NCBI GenBank assembly: GCA_964392765.1
Contig: CAYMRF010000022.1
Span: 1-20,231 of the forward strand
DNA length: 20,231 nucleotides
Source of the DNA: BTUB01 sp964392765
GTDB lineage: Bacteria > Babelota > Babeliae > Babelales > Vermiphilaceae
Direction: 5' to 3'
Part shown: positions 6,372-12,478 of the stretch, one piece after another
Layout: each line of letters starts with the position of its first letter
How positions within the stretch are numbered: position 1 is the stretch's first letter
Notes under the pieces: generated by a model
Database searches by the model: none
What the model was told of the DNA's origin: nothing
The model's input: only the letters and a program-made list of their open reading frames with translations
Position numbers and translations under genes: made by a program

Positions 6372-7295
6372 ATGCAAAATCATCATCAACTTATCATCAT
6401 AGGCGCCGGCCCTGCCGGCTTAACCGCAGGAATTTATGCCGCCCGTGCAAATCTCAAGCCACTTATTATCACCGGCAAAAGCCCCGGCGGTCAACTTATG
6501 GGAACTGCTGCTATAGAAAACTGGCCCGGGCACATTAGCATATTAGGACCGCAACTCATGATGCATATGCAAGAGCATGCTGCTCATTTTGGCAGCCAAA
6601 TGCTTGAAGAATCGGTAACCAAGGTTGATTTTACCAAAAAGCCTTTGAGCGTTACCACCGATAGAGGAACGCAACTCACTGCTGATGCTCTTATTATCGC
6701 TACCGGCGCCTCGCCTAAACGGCTTAATTGTCCGGGAGAATCGGAATATTGGGGCAAAGGGGTTACCACCTGCGCAGTATGCGATGGCGCTTTCTATAAA
6801 GATCGCCCGGCGATGATCATTGGTGGCGGCGATACCGCTATGGAAGATGCTTCATTTATGCTCAATTTCACCAAACAAATCACTCTCGTGCATATTTTGG
6901 ATAAGCTCACCGCCTCGGTTGCCACTCAAAAACGGATTATCGATAACCCTCACATTAAGATTATTTACAATAGTACGGTCTCGGAAATTCACGGAGATGG
7001 CTCGCATGTTACGGGAGCCACCATTATTAATCAACAGACAAAAAAAGCAGAAAAAGTGGACACTGATGTGATTTTTGTGGCAATCGGACTTAATCCTAAC
7101 GTTGAACCATTTAAGGGGCAGATTGAGCTGAATAAGTTTGGATTTATTGAGGTTACTGATAATACGCGAACTTCAGTGCCGGGAGTGTTTGTTGCCGGTG
7201 ATGTGGCTGATTATCGATACCGCCAGGCGATTACCTCTTCCGGGGCTGGGTGTATGGCAGCGTTGGATGCAGAAAGGTATCTCAAGACGCTTTGA
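6372..7295 (+). CDS. trxB: Thioredoxin reductase
   Basis: This FAD enzyme reduces thioredoxin with NADPH. The 307 residues match the low-molecular-weight bacterial type. In order: FAD-binding GAGPAG (11-16), the GGQLMGTAAIENWPG substrate-side loop (39-53), ATGA (110-113), the redox-active CAVC (134-137, usually CATC), the NADPH-binding GGGDTAMEDA (151-160) and the C-terminal FAD motif GDVAD near 293. The ATG at 6372 is chosen because the family starts there. An upstream in-frame ATG at 6315 would add 19 unrelated residues inside tig. It is probably coupled to tig. Confidence 0.97.
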   Translation: MQNHHQLIIIGAGPAGLTAGIYAARANLKPLIITGKSPGGQLMGTAAIENWPGHISILGPQLMMHMQEHAAHFGSQMLEESVTKVDFTKKPLSVTTDRGTQLTADALIIATGASPKRLNCPGESEYWGKGVTTCAVCDGAFYKDRPAMIIGGGDTAMEDASFMLNFTKQITLVHILDKLTASVATQKRIIDNPHIKIIYNSTVSEIHGDGSHVTGATIINQQTKKAEKVDTDVIFVAIGLNPNVEPFKGQIELNKFGFIEVTDNTRTSVPGVFVAGDVADYRYRQAITSSGAGCMAALDAERYLKTL

Positions 7296-7349
7296 TCCAA
7301 AGTCGTACGCTGTTTTAAACGTTCACCCAATTTACTTTTAATGCTTTTT

Positions 7350-7858
7350 TTGCGCCTCCCGCGCAGGGCCAGGGGAGGTTTTCATGCAAAAAACCTCCCC
7401 TGCACCCCAAAGTTGCACCTAAGGGAAGACCCTTAGGCATCCCTATAGTGCGGCGAAATGCCCTGGCGGCCCTCTTGGCTTCTGCCAATCGGGTTAATCC
7501 GCTTTGGGCTAAAGCCCAGCAGCGATTGCAGTCGCCTAGCAGGAAAACAAAAATTATGAAAACTGGTTCGAGACACGATGCAAGCATTACCCTAACCACA
7601 AGCGAAAACGAAGAGAGAAAGTATCCTGTAGGCTGCCGTTGAGGCTGCTGATGCGACGAAGTTGCAAAGCATGCCGAAAGGCCGACACCGGTGAGTAGCC
7701 CCCCTTCTAGGGCTTGCGAAGGCAAGCCGAAACCAGGAGAGGATTTTTGCGGCACCGTAAAATAGTGGATTCCAAAGGGTCCCGGCCTTTGGCGCAACTT
7801 TTGGGTTGCAAGGGGGTTTTTTTGCGAGAAAAACCCCTTTGCCCTGCCTGGAAGGCAA
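7350..7858. repeat. Large imperfect inverted repeat (MITE-like or structured RNA locus)
   Basis: The left arm (7350-7450) and the reverse complement of the right arm (7758-7858) align along about 95 bases. Shared blocks include GCAGGGC, GCAAAAAA-CC-CCC, CCC-AAAGTTGC, ACCCTT-GG and ATCC-CTAT. Each arm itself contains two hairpins, in the left arm GGGGAGGTTTT (7372-7382) with AAAAAACCTCCCC, and CCTAAGGG-AAGA-CCCTTAGG. The match continues inward more weakly (7522-7543 against 7643-7665). The stretch is visibly richer in G and C than its neighbours. No transposase is present, and long open frames across it look like by-products of the palindrome. The 7859-7950 flank repeats AAAAGGTCC twice. Confidence 0.7.
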
Positions 7859-7983
7859 TATTTTACCCGGAAAAGGTCCCCTATCACTGACTGGCAGGCC
7901 TTTTCTTTACCTATAAACCTCTTTGCGGGGCCCAAAAGGTCCATCCGGGGACTAGCTCAGGATGAATATAGTAAAAAAGCCAT

Positions 7984-8012
7984 TTGAAAATTTGCATTTT
8001 TTCCCTTACAAT
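7984..8012 (+). promoter_or_regulatory. Promoter of rpmH-rnpA
   Basis: TTGAAA (7984-7989), a 17-base spacer and TACAAT (8007-8012), 40 bases before the rpmH ATG. This is the best promoter match in the window. Confidence 0.65.
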
Positions 8013-8052
8013 AAGAGAAACACAAGAAAATATATCAATAACAGGAACAGAT

Positions 8053-8196
8053 ATGTCAGTTACTTTTTTTAGAAAAAGCAGAAAAAAAAGAAATAGAAAA
8101 CACGGTTTTCTAAAGAGAATGGCTTCTCACGACGGCAGAAAGATTCTTAAACGCCGCCGCGCTGCAGGCAGAAAACGCCTTGCCGTTCGTGCGTAA
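8053..8196 (+). CDS. rpmH: Ribosomal protein L34
   Basis: L34 is a small basic protein of the 50S subunit. The 47 residues carry the family signature KHGFLKRMASHDGRKILKRRRAAGRKRL (residues 16-43). The usual N-terminal KRTFQPS is replaced by SVTFFRKSRKKRN. The ATG at 8053 has AGGA at 8043-8046; an earlier in-frame start at 7984 lies inside the promoter and is rejected. rnpA follows after one base. dnaA, often found divergently next to rpmH, is not present. Confidence 0.95.
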   Translation: MSVTFFRKSRKKRNRKHGFLKRMASHDGRKILKRRRAAGRKRLAVRA

Positions 8197-8197
8197 T

Positions 8198-8536
8198 ATG
8201 AATCAAACTGAAGTTCGAAAACTTTTTAACAAGGCCCGGCGTATTGTAAAACATCCGGGCCTTGATCTTTTAGTGGCCCCTACCCAAGAGCCTGAAGGTC
8301 ATCTTATTATTATAACCCCGGGTAGAATTGGCAACGCCGTTGCGCGGAACACGGTGCGCCGTAGAATCAAAGCCATCTTTCATGAAGAAGTATTGTGCCA
8401 AAAAGGATTGGATACGGTGATCATTGTGAAGAAAGAAGGCACCAGCCTTACTCATGCTCAATTAAAAGAGATCATTCTGAAGGCATTCGCCTCAATAGAA
8501 TTAGCAAATAACAAAAATCCCGTTCGTGGTGAGTAG
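8198..8536 (+). CDS. rnpA: Ribonuclease P protein component
   Basis: RnpA binds RNase P RNA and helps 5' maturation of tRNAs. The 112-residue protein shows the central signature GRIGNAVARNTVRRRIKAIF (residues 42-61), which contains the RNR motif. It starts one base after the rpmH stop with no ribosome binding site, so translation is likely coupled. A TTG at 8180 would overlap rpmH and is less likely. The last five residues (PVRGE) and the TAG stop are encoded by palindromic repeat C, so the C-terminus appears to have been replaced by repeat DNA. Confidence 0.93.
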   Translation: MNQTEVRKLFNKARRIVKHPGLDLLVAPTQEPEGHLIIITPGRIGNAVARNTVRRRIKAIFHEEVLCQKGLDTVIIVKKEGTSLTHAQLKEIILKAFASIELANNKNPVRGE

Positions 8537-8662
8537 GTTCTGTAAAGAACCGTTATCGAACCATATAATAGAAAATTAATTCCTAAAAATTAGAATATGA
8601 ATGGATAAAATAATAAAACATGGTTCGATACAACGCCTTTGGCGTTTACTCACCACGAACGG
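8520..8662. repeat. Palindromic repeat, family 1 copy C, at the rnpA/yidD junction
   Basis: The perfect 16-base arms CCGTTCGTGGTGAGTA (8520-8535) and TACTCACCACGAACGG (8647-8662) enclose three further pairings: hairpin GGTTCTGTAAAGAACC (8536-8551), ATCGAACCAT (8555-8564) with ATGGTTCGAT (8620-8629), and hairpin ACGCC-TTT-GGCGT (8633-8645). The whole can fold into a branched, cruciform-like form. It shares its ends and GTGGTGAGTAG with copy A. Confidence 0.88.
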
Positions 8663-8873
8663 AGTGGTTAGGTTTCTCTTGAATCTTCCATGGTGGATCT
8701 GCACGGCACTCATCGTAGGCCTCAGGCCAATTTTGGGCCCGGCCATGTGCAAATTTGAGCCATCTTGCACCCGCTATGCCGCCCAAAGCCTGGCGCAACA
8801 ACCATTCCCTAAAGCCGTCTGGGCAATCACAAAGCGCTTAATCGCCTGTAGCCCTTTGGGCCGATTCTGCTGA
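8601..8873 (+). CDS. yidD: Membrane protein insertion efficiency factor YidD
   Basis: YidD is a small membrane-associated helper of YidC-dependent insertion. Homology begins near residue 24 (RFLLNLPWWICTALIVGLRPIL) and includes the family core CKFEPSCTRYA (residues 50-60, Cys50 and Cys56) and a later conserved Cys83. The usual C-terminal GGYDPVP is missing; the protein ends in LGRFC. The first 20 or so residues from the ATG at 8601 are encoded by repeat C and are not family-like. A GTG at 8664, directly after the repeat, is an alternative start giving 69 residues. The 3' end overlaps a convergent gene by 36 bases. yidC is not present. Confidence 0.85.
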   Translation: MDKIIKHGSIQRLWRLLTTNGVVRFLLNLPWWICTALIVGLRPILGPAMCKFEPSCTRYAAQSLAQQPFPKAVWAITKRLIACSPLGRFC

Positions 8874-9230
8874 TTCTTCTTCTTTAAACAGAAAATCAAA
8901 AGCCGCAATATTCATAATCAAGATATCCGATCCGGCAAGGATCGCACCCAATTGATTAGTTTTATAAAATCGTATCTCTTGTGTTTCAACATTCACGGTT
9001 ACTTTGCTGCGCTTTTGGGCAAACGTATATTCAATGCATGCTTTGCCAACGCATTTGCGTTTTTTTATTTCTTCAATATTTCGTTTAAAAAAAGCCAAAT
9101 TATCGGCAGATAAATATTCAGCAAGCCGTTGCTTATGGCGCAACTGCGTTTGTTGCTCTTGGCAAAAGCGGTCCATTGCCTGCACGAATGCGCAGGCAAA
9201 CAGGAAATGCCAGAGATTGCAAATTCTCAT
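8838..9230 (-). CDS. Small exported protein of unknown function, coupled to PhoH
   Basis: The 130-residue product has a signal-peptide-like start (MRICNLWHFLFACAFVQA, then Met19). A charged helical part follows with Cys60 and Cys65 (KCVGKACIEYTF) and a second hydrophobic stretch at about 92-113 (LGAILAGSDILIMNIAAFDFLF). No family is recognised. Its ATG overlaps the phoH stop as ATGA, a classic coupling arrangement on the minus strand. Its 3' end overlaps yidD convergently. The ATGA overlap is the main support for it being real. Confidence 0.65.
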   Translation of the reverse strand: MRICNLWHFLFACAFVQAMDRFCQEQQTQLRHKQRLAEYLSADNLAFFKRNIEEIKKRKCVGKACIEYTFAQKRSKVTVNVETQEIRFYKTNQLGAILAGSDILIMNIAAFDFLFKEEESAESAQRATGD

Positions 9231-10612
9231 AACAATTCAGTTACCAGCTTACTCAATTCACTACGTTCGCTGGTTTTCAAGTAAACCGTGCCAAATACGC
9301 GTTGGCCTCTAAATTTATCACTCACCACTACCAGCCCGTTACTAATAAAATCTAAATAGGGCGAATCGATCTGATAGGGATCACCCGCGAGAATAATTTT
9401 ACTGCCTTCACCCACACGGCTCACTAGCGTTTTAACTTCATGAGGCGTGAGGTTTTGCACTTCGTCGATCAAAATATATTGATACGGTATCGAACGGCCG
9501 CGCATGTAGGTGATTGCTTCTAAACTCAATTTTCCGCTCTTAACCAAATCATCCAAGGGACGTATTGATCCAGTGGGTTGCCGCTTATCTTGATGCTTGT
9601 GCCCCTTTTTATTCTTTTTACGCTCACCGCCATCAAGCTCTTCAAAATGCTGTGCTGCCTGCGAAGAGTGCATAATAAATTCCATGTTATCGTAAATTGG
9701 CAACATCCAGCTGTGTAACTTCTCTTCCACAGTGCCTGGCAAATAGCCGATATCTTTTCCTAATGGAACAACGGGGCGAGAAACTAATATCTTCTCATAC
9801 TCATCTTCAACGAGTGTTTTATGTAATCCTGCAAGAAGCGCTAAAAACGTTTTACCGGTTCCGGCTGGGCCAAAGAGCGTCACAAACTGAATTGAATTAT
9901 CAAGCAAGAGATCGAGCGCCATAAGCTGCTGGGGATTGCGCGCTTTGAGTGGCCATTTGAGTAATGGCCCATGTACTATTCTAAAATGGCGACCGCCTAA
10001 ATATCGAAATACACGATAATTATACGGATTATGTTGGCTGGTTACTTGCACAAATTCATTAATGGCAAGTTTCTTTTCATCTACTAATTTATCAAGAACA
10101 GCAGGAAAATCTTTTTTTAATTCTATCGCTGGAACATCAACATTTATCCAACCACGATAAAATTCATCGGTAGAAATTGATTCTTTTAAATAATCTTCTG
10201 CATGAATGCCCAGCGCATCGGCTTTCACACGTGCATTAATATCTTTGGTAATAAAGCAAACATCATAACCCTCTTGCTTCATTAAGAGGGCAGTGAGCAA
10301 AATTTTATTATCATTAACATCAAGTACAAAGGGAATCTTGGGAAGTTTTTCGATGGGTAAAAAAAGCACTTTTAAGCGACCGCCATTTTCCAATGGTACG
10401 CCATCTTTCAATGAGCCCCCATCGCGCATGTTATCGAGCAAGCGTGCTGCTTCACGTGAGTTACGGCCCCGTTCACTCATCTCCGTTTTAAACTTGTCTA
10501 ACTCTTCTAACACAACTGAGGGAATCCCAATCATTGCATCTTTGAAGTTGAACAAAGCATTTGGATCATGCACCAGAACGTTGGTGTCTAAAATGAATAG
10601 TTTTTCTACCAT
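9227..10612 (-). CDS. PIN domain-PhoH family ATPase (YlaK/PhoH2-like)
   Basis: A 461-residue protein combines an N-terminal PIN nuclease-like domain and a C-terminal PhoH P-loop NTPase. PIN acidic residues are visible at Asp9 (LDTNVLVHDP), Glu36/37, Asp99/101 and Asp124 (ITKDINAR). Walker A is GPAGTGKT (248-255), Walker B is ILIDEVQN (380-387) and the sensor-like LAGDP is at 408-412. Characterised members of this architecture (PhoH2) act as ATP-dependent RNA helicase/ribonucleases; that activity here is inferred. A Lys/His-rich insert (about 326-349) sits between the two Walker motifs. The start at 10612 has AAGGAAG upstream. The next gene on this strand starts inside its stop codon. Confidence 0.93.
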   Translation of the reverse strand: MVEKLFILDTNVLVHDPNALFNFKDAMIGIPSVVLEELDKFKTEMSERGRNSREAARLLDNMRDGGSLKDGVPLENGGRLKVLFLPIEKLPKIPFVLDVNDNKILLTALLMKQEGYDVCFITKDINARVKADALGIHAEDYLKESISTDEFYRGWINVDVPAIELKKDFPAVLDKLVDEKKLAINEFVQVTSQHNPYNYRVFRYLGGRHFRIVHGPLLKWPLKARNPQQLMALDLLLDNSIQFVTLFGPAGTGKTFLALLAGLHKTLVEDEYEKILVSRPVVPLGKDIGYLPGTVEEKLHSWMLPIYDNMEFIMHSSQAAQHFEELDGGERKKNKKGHKHQDKRQPTGSIRPLDDLVKSGKLSLEAITYMRGRSIPYQYILIDEVQNLTPHEVKTLVSRVGEGSKIILAGDPYQIDSPYLDFISNGLVVVSDKFRGQRVFGTVYLKTSERSELSKLVTELL

Positions 10613-10713
10613 ACTTCTTCCTTTTTTTACTCACCCGCAGCCTACCATAGTATCCCAACAGCCAAACAATAGTTACCAAAAAAGGTATATGCGACCCTTT
10701 TGATACATAATTT

Positions 10714-10768
10714 TATCAAAAAAACTCCATCTTTTTGATAATGTTTTTTTAACTATTTTTGCTATCCT
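10714..10768 (+). promoter_or_regulatory. Probable nagZ promoter with overlapping palindrome
   Basis: A perfect inverted repeat, TATCAAAAA (10714-10722), 9 bases, TTTTTGATA (10732-10740), overlaps the candidate -35 TTGATA (10735-10740). A -10-like TGCTAT lies at 10760-10765. An extra TTTTGATA is at 10698-10705, so the motif occurs three times in the divergent phoH/nagZ gap. It could be an operator or only AT-rich structure. Confidence 0.4.
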
Positions 10769-10808
10769 TAGATGCTTGATTATAGTTTTAGGGTAAAAAA
10801 GGAAATCA

Positions 10809-12470
10809 ATGAAAAATACGCGTGTAATTTTTCTGCTCAATATCATCTTATTTTCAGCATCTGCTGATATTAAAAAGTTTGATCCGGAACAGGTATTTGC
10901 CAAACTATCGTTGCGTAAAAAAATTGCACAATTATGTATTGTGGCGGCAGTTTCTCACGAAGAAAAAAATAAAAAGCTTATGGAACGCTGGCAGGAATGG
11001 GCATCATATCAGCTTGACCATGCATATGTTGAAGATTTAATCAAAAATCACCATATTGGCGGCGTGATTTTTTATGGAAGTAACACCACCGCTCCAGAAC
11101 AAGCAACACTCACCGCCCATTTTCAATCCGTGAGCGATACGCCATTATTTATTGCACTTGATGCTGAAACCTGTTTGCATAATCGCATGAGTGAAGTATT
11201 AGAATATCCGTGCGCTATGGCATTAGGTGCCGTTCGCGATCCCCGTGAAATTTATAAACTTGGCGCTGAACTAGCAGAACAACTCAAAGCAATTGGCGTG
11301 CATATCGCATTTTCTCCGGTGGTGGATGTGAATGATAATCCTGAAAATCCTATCATTGGACTGCGCGCATTTGGATCAGAAAAAAGCTTAGTTGCTCTGA
11401 TGGGCCTTGCTCTTATGAATGGTTTGCAAAGCAAAGGAATCATTGCCTGCGCAAAACATTTTCCAGGCCATGGCGATACCAGTAAAGATTCGCATCAAGA
11501 ATTGCCAGAAGTACATCAAGATCTTGAGATTGCATTATATCCTTTCCAAAAACTTATTGATGCAGGAATAAAATCGGTGATGCTTGCCCATTTAGAAGTT
11601 CCGGCACTTGAAAAGCAAAAAGGATTAGCTTCTTCACTTTCGTATGAAATTGCTACCAGATTACTCCAACAAAAAATGGGCTTTAGAGGGCTGGTAATCA
11701 CCGATGCGCTGGGCATGAAGGGCGCCACTGATTGCGCTCAACCCGGGCAATTAGAACTGCAAGCGTTGAAAGCGGGTAATGATATTTTGCTCTGCCCGGT
11801 GGATGCAGCAAAGGCAATTGATTATATCGAACAAGCAGTAAAAGAGGGCAAAATTTCAGAAGAAGAGATTAATAAAAAAGTGATGAAGGTGCTACATGCT
11901 AAAGCATGGGCATTTTCTCAAGCGCGCAACAGCAGCGATTCTTTAGAAGAAATACTCAACTCGCGCCATGCACAAGAATTACAAGAAACTTTATTTTCAA
12001 AAGCAATCACTCTGGCAAAAAAAGGTTGCCCTAACCCATTCGCTCAAAGTAATGAAAAAAGAATGATGATCGCCGTTCACGCTAAGCCAGACAAATCCAC
12101 TGCGCACGATATATTTGGATCTGAAATGCCGGCTTTTGATATAAGCAAAGAAGAAGAACTAAGCCCTGATTTATTCAAAACCATTACCAATTCACAACAT
12201 ATTATGATAGCGATTCATACGATGAATCGCTTTGCAAATGAAAATTATGGAATTCCTAATGAGATACTTAATTGTATTGATGCACTCAAAGAAGATGGCA
12301 AACAAGTCACGGTGATTCTGTATGGCACTCCCTATGCAATACCGTTGCTTAAAAATGCGGACAATATTTTAGTGGCCTATGAAAATTGGCCAGCAGCTCA
12401 TAAAGCAGTGGCTGATATTATTTGTGGTAAGAAAACGGCAAGTGGAATTTTGCCGGTAAAAATTAGATAA
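10809..12470 (+). CDS. nagZ: Exported GH3 beta-N-acetylhexosaminidase (NagZ-like)
   Basis: Family GH3 enzymes of this type release terminal N-acetylglucosamine, typically from peptidoglycan fragments. The 553 residues include a signal peptide (cleavage near SASA-Asp20), then the GH3 catalytic domain with KHFPGHGDT (216-224), the Asp227-Ser-His229 acid/base dyad (DSH, typical of NagZ), and nucleophile Asp299 in VITDALGM. A GH3 C-terminal domain follows from about 390 to 553, which the 341-residue cytosolic E. coli NagZ lacks. The layout is closer to Bacillus NagZ/YbbD. Export points to use in the envelope or on outside substrate. The next gene starts 8 bases later, so the two are probably one operon. 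Confidence 0.92.
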   Translation: MKNTRVIFLLNIILFSASADIKKFDPEQVFAKLSLRKKIAQLCIVAAVSHEEKNKKLMERWQEWASYQLDHAYVEDLIKNHHIGGVIFYGSNTTAPEQATLTAHFQSVSDTPLFIALDAETCLHNRMSEVLEYPCAMALGAVRDPREIYKLGAELAEQLKAIGVHIAFSPVVDVNDNPENPIIGLRAFGSEKSLVALMGLALMNGLQSKGIIACAKHFPGHGDTSKDSHQELPEVHQDLEIALYPFQKLIDAGIKSVMLAHLEVPALEKQKGLASSLSYEIATRLLQQKMGFRGLVITDALGMKGATDCAQPGQLELQALKAGNDILLCPVDAAKAIDYIEQAVKEGKISEEEINKKVMKVLHAKAWAFSQARNSSDSLEEILNSRHAQELQETLFSKAITLAKKGCPNPFAQSNEKRMMIAVHAKPDKSTAHDIFGSEMPAFDISKEEELSPDLFKTITNSQHIMIAIHTMNRFANENYGIPNEILNCIDALKEDGKQVTVILYGTPYAIPLLKNADNILVAYENWPAAHKAVADIICGKKTASGILPVKIR

Positions 12471-12478
12471 GGGTTATC

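Noticed and set aside
7350..7858. RNase P RNA, tmRNA or SRP RNA in the large gap before rpmH
   Set aside because: I looked for the conserved GGAAAGTCCGGGC core and 3' signature of RNase P RNA, the tRNA-like ends of tmRNA, and the SRP GGTCAGGTCC-GGAAGG loop. None is present on either strand.
7315..7944. A 209-residue open frame on the minus strand across the inverted repeat
   Set aside because: It spans both palindrome arms, has no ribosome binding site or recognisable domain, and is Arg/Gly/Pro-rich as expected from GC-richer non-coding repeat DNA.
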